From positions 19,951 through 83,950 of the forward strand of contig NZ_JAATJE010000003.1 of assembly GCF_011927695.1 (NCBI RefSeq): a stretch of 64,000 nt of DNA, read 5' to 3'. The notes below the pieces were generated by a model. The model was not told the origin of the DNA. It did not search any database and was given only the letters and a program-made list of their open reading frames with translations. Each line of letters begins with the position of its first letter. Position 1 is the stretch's first letter. This DNA is from Sphingomonas jejuensis (GTDB lineage Bacteria > Pseudomonadota > Alphaproteobacteria > Sphingomonadales > Sphingomonadaceae). The translations under genes were made by a program, and so were the position numbers. This document shows, one piece after another, positions 34,446-43,354 of this stretch.

Positions 34446-35252
34446 TCATCGGCCGAGGAAGCGCATGCGGGCGCTCGCCTCACAGTCCGCCTTTGAGCCG
34501 CCGGCCTCGGTCTCCTCCTTGAGGGCAGCGAACGCCCGCTGCGCGTCCTCCGTGTCGAACAGCCGCATGGTGAGGTCGAGCATCAGCTCGTCCGCCCCCG
34601 CGACGCCGCCGGAGGACCAGGCCTTCAGCAGCGCGCGCGCCGCGCCATAGGCCTGCGTGGGACCCGCCGCGAGGCGCTCGGCCAAGTCGGTGGCGGTTGC
34701 GTCCAGCTCCGCGTCCGGCACAACAAGGTTGGCGAGTCCGCTCGATCCGGCCTCCGACCCGGCCATCGGCTCTCCGAGCAGGTAGAGCTGGATGGCCCGG
34801 CTGCGCCCGATCCGCTCCGCGAGCCGCTGCAGCCCGCCGGCGAGCGGCACCATGCCCGTGTTTCCCTCGATCGCATGGAAGGAGGCGCTGTCGGCCGCGA
34901 CGATGACGTCGCAGTGCAGGGCGAGCTCGAAATGCCCGCCCACCGCCTTGCCCCTCACCGCGGCGATCGTCGGAACGCGCAAGGCCTCCAACGCCCTGTA
35001 CGCGTGGTTCACCTCGCCGATGAACGCGTGGAACCAGTTCACGTCCCTGCCCGGCCATGCGACGACGTCGCCGCCGGTGCCGAAGTTCGGCCCTTCGGCG
35101 CGGACGAGGAGGGCGCGGACGCCCGAACCGCCGGCCCGGTGCACGGCCACGCGCAACTCCTCGGCGAACCGGAGGCCGAGCCTGTTATCGGGCGGGCTGC
35201 AGAGCACGATCTGCCCGACTGCCCCGACGTGATCGAAACGAACGGCTTTCAT
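34446..35252 (-). CDS. Enoyl-CoA hydratase/isomerase-family (crotonase) protein
   Basis: 268 residues. Crotonase features: VRALLVRAEGPNFGTGGDV for the oxyanion region, TIAAVRGKAVGGHFELALHCDVIVAADSA, and GNTGMVPLAGGLQRLAERIG. The acidic catalytic position (Glu/Asp after GMVP) is not the usual pair, so the reaction may differ from hydration. The start has AGGAAAT upstream; the 38-base gap before it contains an AT-rich TATAATG-like stretch on the plus strand. Confidence 0.85.
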   Translation of the reverse strand: MKAVRFDHVGAVGQIVLCSPPDNRLGLRFAEELRVAVHRAGGSGVRALLVRAEGPNFGTGGDVVAWPGRDVNWFHAFIGEVNHAYRALEALRVPTIAAVRGKAVGGHFELALHCDVIVAADSASFHAIEGNTGMVPLAGGLQRLAERIGRSRAIQLYLLGEPMAGSEAGSSGLANLVVPDAELDATATDLAERLAAGPTQAYGAARALLKAWSSGGVAGADELMLDLTMRLFDTEDAQRAFAALKEETEAGGSKADCEASARMRFLGR

Positions 35253-35290
35253 TAAGGTGATTTCCTGTCTTGCTATAATGACCGTGCGGG

Positions 35291-35617
35291 TCAGGATGGT
35301 GCCTGGAGCGGCGCTCGGGCCGCGACCGAGTAGGTGTCGCCCGAGCGTTCGAAGATCCGCAGCTCGCCCGCATCCGCCGTAATTTTGCGGAAGTCGTCGC
35401 TCCCGAAGTGCGCCTCCAGCGCCTGCCGATCTCGCCAGCCTTCGAAGAACCGGAAGGTCGTCGGGTCGAGGAGATCCTGCGTGACCTTGACGAACCCGCA
35501 GCCGTCCCGTCGCCGCGCGACGTCGGCCATGCGCAACGCGAGCGAGCGGAAGGCGGCTGCGTCGTCGGGATGCAGGCGGTAGGCCGCGTCGACCAGCAGG
35601 GCGGGTATGTCGGTCAT
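35291..35617 (-). CDS. Antibiotic biosynthesis monooxygenase (ABM)-domain protein
   Basis: 108 residues, a single ferredoxin-like ABM domain: LLVDAAYRLHPDDAAAFRSLA, DGCGFVKVTQDLLDPTTFRFFEGWRDRQALEAHFGSDDF. Members are small cofactor-free monooxygenases or quinone-handling enzymes. Its neighbours (SDR, hydrolase, crotonase) suggest a breakdown pathway for a small cyclic compound. Confidence 0.85.
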   Translation of the reverse strand: MTDIPALLVDAAYRLHPDDAAAFRSLALRMADVARRRDGCGFVKVTQDLLDPTTFRFFEGWRDRQALEAHFGSDDFRKITADAGELRIFERSGDTYSVAARAPLQAPS

Positions 35618-35713
35618 GTCAGGCTCCGTTGAATGTTAATATGTCGAGGAACCGACGTCGTCCGTCGGCGCGCCGTCGCGGTCGGGTCGGTAGTTGGAGA
35701 ACGGCTCGGCCGA

Positions 35714-36496
35714 TCATGGCCGAGCCTGCCCGGCCGCCTGCTCGACGATGTCCGCGACGGCTCGGGGGTGGGACACCATCACGACGTGCGACGCGCCGTC
35801 CACGACGACCGTCCTCCTCGCTCCCGCGCGTTTCGCCATGAAGGCCAGGCCTGCCGCAGGGATGTTCCTGTCGCCGCTGCCGTAGATGAACCAGGATGGC
35901 AGCGCCTTCCAGGCCGGCTCGCCGGCCGCTTCGGTCAGCGCCGCTTCCGCGATCGGCCGCTGCGAGGCCGCCATCGCCGCGGCTTGCCCCGCCGGCAGGT
36001 CGTGCGCGAACTGCGCGTGGAACCTACCCTGGTCGATGTAGAGGTCGACGCCGCCGCCGGAGAGCGTCACGGGCGGGGCAAGGGCTTGGCCGAGCGTGCC
36101 GCCCGGGAACCTGCCCGCGAGTTCCGCCGCCGTCTCGCCCCGATCGGGCGCGAAGGCCGCGACGAAGACCAACGACCTGACGTTCCGATGAGCGTTCGCG
36201 GCAGCCGAGATCACCGCGCCTCCATAGGAGTGGCCGACCAGCACCACCGGCCCGTTTATGCTCGCGACGATGTCCGACACGTATCGCGCGTCGGCCCTGA
36301 CGCCCCGCAGCGGGTTGGCCGCGGCGACGACGGTGTAGCCGTCCCCGACCAGGCGTTCGGTCACGCCGTTCCAGCTGGACGCGTCGGCGAAGGCGCCGTG
36401 GACCAGCACCACCGTCGGCTTGCGCGGTCCCTGCGCCTGAGCGGCGTCGGAGAGTAGCGCTCCGGCGAGGAGGGCGGCGGATGCGAGCTTGGACAT
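35714..36496 (-). CDS. Exported alpha/beta hydrolase
   Basis: 260 residues with a signal peptide (LASAALLAGALLSDAAQA|QG), so it acts in the periplasm. Hydrolase motifs: VVLVHGAFADASSW, nucleophile GHSYGGAV, Asp in YGSGDRNIP, and His in DGASHVVMVSHP. AGGAG lies upstream of the ATG. This group resembles exported esterase/haloperoxidase-like hydrolases. Confidence 0.88.
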   Translation of the reverse strand: MSKLASAALLAGALLSDAAQAQGPRKPTVVLVHGAFADASSWNGVTERLVGDGYTVVAAANPLRGVRADARYVSDIVASINGPVVLVGHSYGGAVISAAANAHRNVRSLVFVAAFAPDRGETAAELAGRFPGGTLGQALAPPVTLSGGGVDLYIDQGRFHAQFAHDLPAGQAAAMAASQRPIAEAALTEAAGEPAWKALPSWFIYGSGDRNIPAAGLAFMAKRAGARRTVVVDGASHVVMVSHPRAVADIVEQAAGQARP

Positions 36497-36572
36497 GGGG
36501 ATCTCCTGGTGTGGGGTTCGGACGAGGCGAGGCGCTCCGCCGGAGCAGCCCCGTGCGACCCAGATCGAGCGG

Positions 36573-37325
36573 TCAGAACTGGGCCGCGCCGCCGTCGACG
36601 AACAGCTCGGCGCCGTTGACGAAGCTGGCCTCCTCGGAGGCGAGGAACAGCGCCATGCTGGCGATCTCCTCGGGTCGGCCCAGGCGGCCGAGCGGAACCG
36701 AGGCGACGAGGCCGGTGCGCAGCTGCCGCTCCTGCTCGGCGTCGGCGGCGAGCCCGAGCAGGCCCGGCGTCTCGACCGGACCGGGGCTGATGACGTTGAC
36801 GCGGATGCGCCTCTCCTTGAGGTCGAGCATCCAGCTGCGCGCGAGGTTGCGCACCGCGGCCTTGGTCGCGCCGTAGACGCTGAACGCGGGCGTCCCCTTG
36901 ATGCTGGTCGTCGAGCCGGTGAGGATCACGGAGGCGCCGTCCACCAGGAGCGGGAGCGCCTTCTGCACCGTGAAGATCGTCCCCTTCACGTTCGTGCCGA
37001 AGGTGCGCTCGTATTGCTCCTCCGTGACCGCGCCCAGGGGCGCGAAGTCGCCGCCGCCGGCGTTCGCGACGACGACGTCGATCCCGGCGTGCCTCTGCCG
37101 CACGGCGTCGTAGAGCCGGTCGATGTCGGCTAGGACCGACATGTCGGCGCGGACGCCGACGGCCCCGGGGCCGATCGCGGCGATCGCGCCGTCGAGCTCG
37201 GCCTGACGCCGTCCCGTGACGAACACCGCGGCACCCTCGGCCGCGAAGCGCGTCGCGACCGACAGGCCGATCCCCGTCGTGCCGCCGGTCACCACCGCGA
37301 CCTTGTCCGTGAGCCGTCCCGTCAC
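36573..37325 (-). CDS. Short-chain dehydrogenase/reductase
   Basis: 250 residues from GTG 37325, with AAGGAG seven bases upstream; the much longer open frame to 37982 is a shadow of the LysR gene. NAD(P) motif VVTGGTTGIGLSVA, NAG motif VVANAGGG, catalytic Ser in ILTGSTTS and YxxxK in YGATKAAVRN are all present. An oxidoreductase on a hydroxyl or carbonyl group. First gene of the minus-strand cluster, divergent from the LysR gene. Confidence 0.92.
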   Translation of the reverse strand: MTGRLTDKVAVVTGGTTGIGLSVATRFAAEGAAVFVTGRRQAELDGAIAAIGPGAVGVRADMSVLADIDRLYDAVRQRHAGIDVVVANAGGGDFAPLGAVTEEQYERTFGTNVKGTIFTVQKALPLLVDGASVILTGSTTSIKGTPAFSVYGATKAAVRNLARSWMLDLKERRIRVNVISPGPVETPGLLGLAADAEQERQLRTGLVASVPLGRLGRPEEIASMALFLASEEASFVNGAELFVDGGAAQF

Positions 37326-37397
37326 CGTCGTTCTCCTTGTTCCGCCGGGCAGCTGCCCGTTGCCGTGAGGATCTGTTGCCGGGACGATGTCGACAGT

Positions 37398-37416
37398 AGT
37401 GGTCGAAACGGCCACT
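37398..37416. promoter_or_regulatory. Candidate LysR operator
   Basis: AGTGGTCGAAACGGCCACT is an imperfect inverted repeat (AGTGG..CG...CG..CCACT) midway between the divergent SDR and LysR starts, where LysR proteins usually bind. Confidence 0.6.
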
Positions 37417-37445
37417 CTGCGTTCCAGCGATAGGACGATGCCCTG

Positions 37446-38399
37446 GTGAGCGACCTCGACGACTACGTGCTGTTCGCGAGTGTGGTCGAACATGGTGGCT
37501 TCGCGCCTGCCGGCCGGGCGATGCAGGTACCCAAGTCGAAGCTCAGCCGGCGCGTCGCGCGTCTTGAGGAGCGTCTGGGCGTTCGCCTGATCGAGCGGTC
37601 GACGCGCCGCTTCAGAGTCACGGAGGTTGGTCAAACGTTGTACGAGCAGTGCCGCGTCATCCTGCTGGAGGTCGAGCGCGCCCGGGCGGTGACGGCGGAG
37701 GCGCTCGCCGAGCCGCAGGGTCAGGTGCGCTTCAGCTGCCCTCACGGTCTGATCGAACCGCTCTCGCCCAGCCTGGCCGAGTTTCTGAAGCGACACCCGA
37801 AGGTCGCCCTCCAGATCGTCGCGACCGACCGCGGCGTCGACCTGATCCGCGAGCGCATCGACGTCGCGCTCCGCGTGCGCGCCAGCGTCGAGAGCGACGC
37901 CTCGCTGACCATGCGGACGCTGACCCGCTCCCGCCGCATCCTGGTCGCAGGACCGGAGTTCGCGCGGAACGTCGGTCCACACATCGACGCGCTGGAGGGG
38001 CTGCCGACGCTGAGCTCGACCGACCTGGCCGGGCCGGTGACCTGGAACCTGGTCGGACCCGACGATGCAACGTATGACTTACGACATGAGCCGCGGGTCA
38101 GGTGCGAGGAGTTCGGCGCGCTGCGGGCGGCGGCGGCGGCCGGCCTCGGCGTGGCGCTGCTGCCGGACCACGTCTGCTGGCCCGATCTCGATGAGGGCCG
38201 GCTCGTGCGGCTCTTCCCCGGCTGGCACGCGCAGGAGGGCATCGTGCACCTGGTCTTCACGACGCGTCGCGGCTTGCCGCCAGCGGTGCGCGCCTTCATC
38301 GACCATCTGGCGGCGACGTTCCGAAGCGGCCTGCTTGCATTCGGAGACTGGAAACAGGCTGATGAAGTGGCTCGAAAGGCGTCCGAGCTAACACCATAG
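37446..38399 (+). CDS. LysR-family transcriptional regulator
   Basis: 317 residues from GTG 37446. N-terminal helix-turn-helix (LFASVVEHGGFAPAGRAMQVPKSKLSRRVARLEERLGVRL) of the AaeR/DsdC-like LysR subgroup, then a two-lobed effector domain. It most likely controls the divergent SDR-hydrolase-ABM-crotonase-VOC cluster through the inverted repeat at 37398-37416. Confidence 0.92.
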   Translation: MSDLDDYVLFASVVEHGGFAPAGRAMQVPKSKLSRRVARLEERLGVRLIERSTRRFRVTEVGQTLYEQCRVILLEVERARAVTAEALAEPQGQVRFSCPHGLIEPLSPSLAEFLKRHPKVALQIVATDRGVDLIRERIDVALRVRASVESDASLTMRTLTRSRRILVAGPEFARNVGPHIDALEGLPTLSSTDLAGPVTWNLVGPDDATYDLRHEPRVRCEEFGALRAAAAAGLGVALLPDHVCWPDLDEGRLVRLFPGWHAQEGIVHLVFTTRRGLPPAVRAFIDHLAATFRSGLLAFGDWKQADEVARKASELTP

Positions 38400-38540
38400 T
38401 CCGAAGATGATAGTCGCGCTGTTGCACGACGCACGGCACCGAAGCGTAAGCTCCGCCTGCGTCTCGCCGTCTAAACAGACGCCGCATCGGGGAGCGGCTA
38501 GGCAGGCCTGGACATCGCATTCGGGTCAGCCCTGCCGCTG

Positions 38541-38570
38541 TAAAAGGCGATCGCGGTCGCTTTTTACATT
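38541..38570. terminator. Bidirectional terminator
   Basis: TGTAAAAGGCGA pairs with TCGCTTTTTACA around a 6-base loop (one G-T wobble). It gives an A-tract/T-tract hairpin on both strands between two convergent genes (LysR ends at 38399, the minus gene at 38613). Confidence 0.8.
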
Positions 38571-38612
38571 CCAGGGGTTGCTGAACCGGCACACCGAGGA
38601 CGATCCGAACGG

Positions 38613-39131
38613 TCACGGCCGGTTCGCCTCGTCCACCTCCGCCCCGCCCTCGACCAGCCTCCGGGCGATCGCCCGGTAGGACAGATGGCAGCTCGTCCAC
38701 GGGTGCCGCGGCTCGATCGTGGCCGACCGCCAGAACTCGTTCAGGAGCCGCTGGTCGCGCACGAAGGGCCGCAGGACGTGCAGCGCGAGCCGGACCTCGA
38801 TGGTCCCCACCGCCTCCCGCGCCGAGCGGCCGGCCGCCTCGCGCAGTATGCCGAGTGACAGGTTGACGAGCGTCGACCGCCGCTCTCTGCGGCGCGCGCG
38901 CTGCCTGCTGTAGGGGATCGGCAGCAGGTCGATCAGCGGCGACGGGCAACGCTTCGGGCACCTGATCGAGCGGCGCGCCGCCCGCCAGTCGGTGTTGCCC
39001 CCGTTGCGGCGCACCTCGTCGATCAGCGCGCCCAGATCCCACACCTCCACGGCCCTGCAGCTCCGGCACGCGACGCGGACCTGGGCCTCTATGCGATGCA
39101 GGTCGGAGAGGTTCCTGGGCGGGCCGACCAC
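38613..39131 (-). CDS. Unknown cysteine-containing basic protein
   Basis: 172 residues from GTG 39131. It begins with a CxxC (ACRSCRAVEVWDLGAL) and a second Cys pair (IRCPKRCPSP), which may bind zinc. A very basic segment (YSRQRARRRERRS) is in the middle. The pattern matches sphingomonad proteins of unknown function. It starts ten bases after the stop of the small gene 39141-39344. Confidence 0.6.
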   Translation of the reverse strand: MVGPPRNLSDLHRIEAQVRVACRSCRAVEVWDLGALIDEVRRNGGNTDWRAARRSIRCPKRCPSPLIDLLPIPYSRQRARRRERRSTLVNLSLGILREAAGRSAREAVGTIEVRLALHVLRPFVRDQRLLNEFWRSATIEPRHPWTSCHLSYRAIARRLVEGGAEVDEANRP

Positions 39132-39140
39132 GCCGTGCGG

Positions 39141-39344
39141 TCAGGCGAGGGCGGGGAGGGACAGCTGCTCGCCCCGCGCCGCCAGGACGGACCGGGCCTG
39201 CAGGGCCGCGCCGACGGCCTGACGGTAGTGGACGGTCCGGAAGCGCTCGGCCTCGTCGAAGCCGACGGGCGCCCACTCGTCCGACGGGTAGCAGGCGTCG
39301 TAGATGGCGCGCGCGGCCGCGCGCAGCTGCAGGTCGTGCTGCAT
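39141..39344 (-). CDS. Small unknown protein, 67 residues
   Basis: A helical protein (DLQLRAAARAIYDACYPSDEW, HYRQAVGAALQARSVLAARGEQLSLP). No family name. It precedes 38613-39131 with only a ten-base gap, so the two are co-transcribed, and it is divergent from the thioredoxin operon. Confidence 0.6.
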   Translation of the reverse strand: MQHDLQLRAAARAIYDACYPSDEWAPVGFDEAERFRTVHYRQAVGAALQARSVLAARGEQLSLPALA

Positions 39345-39527
39345 CCCTCACTCCAGCGGTGTCGAATCGCCGCAGCCGCGGCGCCGCGCCAGCTAGAACG
39401 AAAACGGAACGGCTTGCAATCCCGCGCGTCCGCCGCGGCCAGGTCGGCCCTGGCGACCCGAACATCCCACCCAACAAGCCGTCGCGCCGGGTCGCGGGAG
39501 GCGGCGGCGGGCGTCGAGGGCTGCGGC

Positions 39528-39555
39528 TATCGAAAGCATGGGCGACGCGCATTGG
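39528..39555 (+). promoter_or_regulatory. Variant ECF-like promoter box upstream of the thioredoxin operon
   Basis: CTATCGAAAGCATGG followed 14 bases after CGAAAG by ATTGG (39551-39555). The spacing equals that of the five strong copies; the last bases differ (ATTGG instead of ATTTC). It lies 61 bases before the start at 39617. Confidence 0.5.
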
Positions 39556-39616
39556 GCGGCCCTGGGCGGCGCGAGTAGACGTCCCGCCGCACGAACCCGC
39601 GACGGACACCAGAACG

Positions 39617-40009
39617 ATGCGCCTCCTCCCACGCCCCGCCGCCGCGCTCCTCCTCGCACTCGCCGGCTGCTCGGCCGCCCCGGTCGCCCCGGTGCCGTCC
39701 TTCTCCGTCCCCGCCTTCCAGGCCGCGCGGGAGCGGGGCGAGCCGATACTGGTGCACGTCCACGCGGACTGGTGCCCGACCTGCCGCGCCCAGGCGCCGA
39801 CCGTCTTCGCCCTCACCCGCGAACCGGCGTTCCGGCAATTGAAGGTGTTCCGCATCGACTTCGACCGGCAGGAGGTCGAGCGGCTCGCGCTCGGCGCGCG
39901 GCAACAGAGCACGCTGATCGTCTGGCGCAAGGGACGCGAGATCGATCGTTCCACCGGCGTCACCGACCCTGCCGCGATCCGCGCCATGGCGGCGGAGGCG
40001 CTCAAATGA
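39617..40009 (+). CDS. Thioredoxin-like lipoprotein
   Basis: 130 residues from ATG 39617. The N-terminus has a lipobox (AALLLALAGC). The mature part is a thioredoxin fold with active site WCPTC in HVHADWCPTCRAQAP. It would act on the periplasmic side as a disulfide reductase. Its TGA overlaps the CcdA start by 4 bases, so electrons probably come from CcdA. Confidence 0.88.
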   Translation: MRLLPRPAAALLLALAGCSAAPVAPVPSFSVPAFQAARERGEPILVHVHADWCPTCRAQAPTVFALTREPAFRQLKVFRIDFDRQEVERLALGARQQSTLIVWRKGREIDRSTGVTDPAAIRAMAAEALK

Positions 40010-40737
40010 CCGGGCCGGCCGGGCTCAGCCTCCCGCTCGCCTTCCTCGCCGGGCTGCTCACCTTCCTCTCCCCCTGCGTGCTGCCGCTGCTCCCCATCGT
40101 CCTCGGATCGGCCGGACGCGACGGGCGGAGCGGCCCGGCGGCACTGGCCGCGGGGGTGGTCACCTCCTTCACGGGCGCGGGCCTGCTGCTGGCCACGAGC
40201 GGCGCCGCCGCCGGCCTGGCGGGTGGCGCGGCGCGCCCCCTGCTCGGCATCGCAATCTCCGCCGTGGCGCTGACGCTACTCCTTCCCGGCGCCGAGCACG
40301 CGCTGGAGCGGGCACTCGCGCCCGCGTCCCGCTGGGCGTCGGCGCGCGCCGACCGGCTGGCGATCCGCGGCACGCCGGGCCGGTTCGCGCTCGGTCTGCT
40401 CCTCGGAGTGGCCTGGTCGCCCTGCGTCGGCCCGACGCTCGGCGCGGCGACGGTGCTCGCGGGCCGAGGCCAGGACCTCGGCGCAGTAGCGACGACCATG
40501 ACCGTCTTCGCGATCGGCGCGGCGCTGCCGCTGCTGCTCGTCGGGACCGCCACGCAGGCGACGATCGCGCGACTGCGGACGCCGCTCCTCGCCGGCGGCA
40601 GGGCCGGGCGGCGCGCGCTCGGCGTCGCCCTGCTGCCGCTCGGCGCGGCGATCGCGACCGGGTTCGACCATGCGATCGAGGCCGCGCTGGTCGGCGTCTC
40701 GCCCGACTGGCTCGTCCGGCTCACCACCGCCTACTGA
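40006..40737 (+). CDS. CcdA/DsbD-type transmembrane electron carrier
   Basis: 243 residues with about six membrane segments. The two membrane Cys motifs are FLSPCVLPLLP near residue 23 and AWSPCVGPTLG near residue 140, as in CcdA. It passes reducing power from cytoplasmic thioredoxin to the periplasm, here most likely to the thioredoxin-like lipoprotein just upstream. Confidence 0.88.
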   Translation: MTGPAGLSLPLAFLAGLLTFLSPCVLPLLPIVLGSAGRDGRSGPAALAAGVVTSFTGAGLLLATSGAAAGLAGGAARPLLGIAISAVALTLLLPGAEHALERALAPASRWASARADRLAIRGTPGRFALGLLLGVAWSPCVGPTLGAATVLAGRGQDLGAVATTMTVFAIGAALPLLLVGTATQATIARLRTPLLAGGRAGRRALGVALLPLGAAIATGFDHAIEAALVGVSPDWLVRLTTAY

Positions 40738-40846
40738 TCCCCGGCCCGGCCATGCACGCGGGCTATCGACATCATGCGCGCGCGGGCTCTTCACGTCGGC
40801 GCCGACGCACCGCATCCTCGCCACCCTGAACCCGGAGTCCCGTTCC

Positions 40847-41605
40847 GTGCCCCAACGCCCGATCCTCTCCCGCGTCGCTCCGCTCGCGCCGCTCCTGCTC
40901 GCCGCCTGCGGCGCGGCCACGTCGCAGCCGACGCGCGAGGCGCGGGCCGCCGCGCCGGCGCCGCGGATCGCCTCGGCCACGGCCGGCGCCCCGGTGGTGG
41001 TCGAGCTTTACCAGAGCCAGGGCTGCTCCTCGTGCCCGCCGGCCAATGCGAACGTGAACGCGATCGCCGACCGCCCCGAGGTGCTCGCACTCTCCTTCGG
41101 CGTCACCTACTGGGACCAGCTCGGCTGGACGGACAGCTTCGCCAAGCCGCAATACACCGCGCGGCAGTGGGACTACGCCCGCGCCGCCGGGCGCGGCCAG
41201 GTCGCGACGCCCCAGGTCGTCATCAACGGCGGCCGGACCACCGTGGTCGGCGCCAACGCCGCCCAGCTGGCCGCCGCCATCCAGGCGGCGGGGTCGCCTC
41301 GCGGCGGACCGGCCATCACGGCGTCGCCCGACGCGGTTGCGCTCGCCGCCGGCAGGGGCGCGGCGTCGACCGTCTGGCTCGTCCGCTACGATCCGAAGGT
41401 CCGCCAGGTCGCGATCAACGCCGGCGAGAACGGCGGGCGGACGCTGCCCCACCGCGACGTCGTGCGGCAGCTGGTGCACCTCGGCAACTGGTCGGGGGCG
41501 GCGGTCCGCTTCGCGCTGCCTGCCGCCGGCGAGCCGGGACTCCGCACGGCCGTGCTGGTGCAGCAGGGCAAGGGCGGACCGATCACCGCCGCGCGGAGGA
41601 TCTGA
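40847..41605 (+). CDS. DUF1223-family lipoprotein
   Basis: 252 residues from GTG 40847, which gives a lipobox (APLLLAAC). The mature part has the DUF1223 pattern: VVVELYQSQGCSSCPPANANV with CxxC, then LSFGVTYWDQLGW and TPQVVINGGRTTVVGAN. It is a thioredoxin-like fold of unknown role. It is part of the periplasmic redox operon with CcdA and a molybdoenzyme. Confidence 0.88.
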   Translation: MPQRPILSRVAPLAPLLLAACGAATSQPTREARAAAPAPRIASATAGAPVVVELYQSQGCSSCPPANANVNAIADRPEVLALSFGVTYWDQLGWTDSFAKPQYTARQWDYARAAGRGQVATPQVVINGGRTTVVGANAAQLAAAIQAAGSPRGGPAITASPDAVALAAGRGAASTVWLVRYDPKVRQVAINAGENGGRTLPHRDVVRQLVHLGNWSGAAVRFALPAAGEPGLRTAVLVQQGKGGPITAARRI

Positions 41606-41609
41606 GGCG

Positions 41610-42590
41610 ATGACCGGGGCGGAGAAGCCGTGGAGCGCGCCCGACGCGGAGCTCGCCAACGCGGACGAGCCAACCGCGGCGGGGATGGGCGACCTCGCCG
41701 ACGCGCTGACGCCGCCGTCGCCGATGGCGTCCAAGCCGCACCGCATCTACCGCCACCGCGTCTCGACGCGCCTGTGGCACTGGACCAACGCGATCGCGCT
41801 GATCGTCATGCTGATGAGCGGGCTGATGATCTTCAACGCGCACCCGCGGCTCTACTGGGGCGAGTACGGCGCGAACATGGACACGCCGTGGCTCTGGATC
41901 GGGCCGACGCCCGAGGGCGGTGGCCACTTGCTGCTGGGGCGGTCCATCGACATCCCGACGACCGGCGTGCTCGGCCGCTCCACCAATCCGAACGGCTCGA
42001 TCAACACGCACGCGTTCCCGCACTGGGCGACGATCCCGTCGGGCTACAGCCTGGCCGGCGCGCGGCGCTGGCACCTGTCCTTCGCCTGGATCTTCGTGCT
42101 GGCGACGATCGGATACGCGCTGGTCAGCCTCGTCAACGGCCATGTCCGCCGCGACCTGCTGCCGAAGCGGCACGAGCTCGCGCCGCGGCACCTGTGGAAG
42201 GACGTCGTCGACCACCTCAAGCTCCGCTTCCACGGCGACGAGCCCGGGCAGTACAACATCCTCCAGAAGCTCACCTACGGCCTGGTGCTGTTCGTGCTGC
42301 TGCCGCTCGTCATCCTGACCGGCATGACGATGTCGCCGGCGTTCGACGCCGCCTTCCCGTGGCTGCTCGACCTGTTCGGCGGGCGCCAGTCGGCGCGCTC
42401 GATCCACTTCGTCTGCGCCGCCGGGTTCGCCGCGTTCATCGTCGTCCACCTCCTGCTGGTCGTGCTCGCCGGCCCGATCAACGAGATCAGGTCCATGATC
42501 ACCGGCTGGCTGCACGTCCGCGAGGTGAAGGGCCACGGGGCCGAGGGTCCCGGAGCCGGGCCGCGCGCGCGCGAGGAGCAGACCGCATGA
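41610..42590 (+). CDS. Cytochrome b-type membrane subunit (cytochrome b561/thiosulfate reductase b-like)
   Basis: 326 residues from ATG 41610. Membrane helices carry His ligands: RLWHWTNAIALIVMLMSGLM, WHLSFAWIFVLATIGYAL, YGLVLFVLLPLVILTGM, and SIHFVCAAGFAAFIVVHLLLV. It resembles b-type subunits of molybdoenzyme complexes. It likely passes electrons from the quinone pool to the YedY-like enzyme next to it (ATGA overlap), in the place normally filled by YedZ/MsrQ. Confidence 0.85.
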   Translation: MTGAEKPWSAPDAELANADEPTAAGMGDLADALTPPSPMASKPHRIYRHRVSTRLWHWTNAIALIVMLMSGLMIFNAHPRLYWGEYGANMDTPWLWIGPTPEGGGHLLLGRSIDIPTTGVLGRSTNPNGSINTHAFPHWATIPSGYSLAGARRWHLSFAWIFVLATIGYALVSLVNGHVRRDLLPKRHELAPRHLWKDVVDHLKLRFHGDEPGQYNILQKLTYGLVLFVLLPLVILTGMTMSPAFDAAFPWLLDLFGGRQSARSIHFVCAAGFAAFIVVHLLLVVLAGPINEIRSMITGWLHVREVKGHGAEGPGAGPRAREEQTA

Positions 42591-43354
42591 TCACGCCCAC
42601 CATGACCCGCCGCCGACTGGTCGGCTCGCTCGGCCTCGCCGGCGGCGGGCTCCTCCTGACCGGATGCGACCGGGTCGCCGCCACGCCGGCCTTCCGCGGC
42701 TTCGTCGAGGGGTCCGAGCGGCTGACGATGGACTTCACGCGACTGGTCTCCGCCCGCGACGCCCTCGCGCGCGAGTTCACCGCTGCCGACCTGTCGCCGG
42801 TGTTCCGCGGCAACGGCGTCACGAACCCGACCGCGACCGACTACCAGGCGATGGTCGCGAACGGCTTCGCCGACTACCGGCTGCGGGTCGACGGGCTGGT
42901 GCGCCGGCCGCTGTCGATGTCGCTCCCGCAGCTGCAGGCCATGCCCAGGCGCAGCCAGATCACGCGGCACGACTGCGTCGAGGGGTGGAGCGCCATCGGC
43001 CAGTGGACGGGCGTGCCGCTCAGGCTCCTGCTGAACCAGGCGGGCCTGCTGCCGCAGGCGCGCTACATCGTCTTCCACTGCGCCGACGACTACGGACCGG
43101 GCAAGTACTACGAGAGCGTCGACCTCATCGACGCCCACCACCCGCAGACCATCCTCGCCTGGGCGCTGAACGGCCGGGCCCTGCCGGTCACCAACGGCGC
43201 GCCGCTGAGGCTCAGGGTCGAGCGCCAGCTCGGCTACAAGCAGGCGAAATACGTGATGCGGGTCGAGGCAGTGAACAGCCTCGCCCACATCGGCGGCGGC
43301 AAGGGCGGCTACTGGGAGGATTCCGGCGACTATGCCTGGTATGCGGGCATATAG
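42587..43354 (+). CDS. Sulfite oxidase-family molybdenum enzyme (MsrP/YedY-like), Tat lipoprotein
   Basis: 255 residues. The N-terminus has a Tat twin-arginine signal (TRRRLVGSLGLAGGG) ending in a lipobox (LLLTGC), so it is probably membrane-tethered. The pterin-binding Cys is in QITRHDCVEGWSAIGQWTGV. The downstream YGPGKYYESVDLIDAHHPQTI and LRLRVERQLGYKQAKYV segments fit the family. It may reduce methionine sulfoxide in the periplasm or a related substrate. It works with the cytochrome b encoded just upstream. Confidence 0.87.
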   Translation: MITPTMTRRRLVGSLGLAGGGLLLTGCDRVAATPAFRGFVEGSERLTMDFTRLVSARDALAREFTAADLSPVFRGNGVTNPTATDYQAMVANGFADYRLRVDGLVRRPLSMSLPQLQAMPRRSQITRHDCVEGWSAIGQWTGVPLRLLLNQAGLLPQARYIVFHCADDYGPGKYYESVDLIDAHHPQTILAWALNGRALPVTNGAPLRLRVERQLGYKQAKYVMRVEAVNSLAHIGGGKGGYWEDSGDYAWYAGI

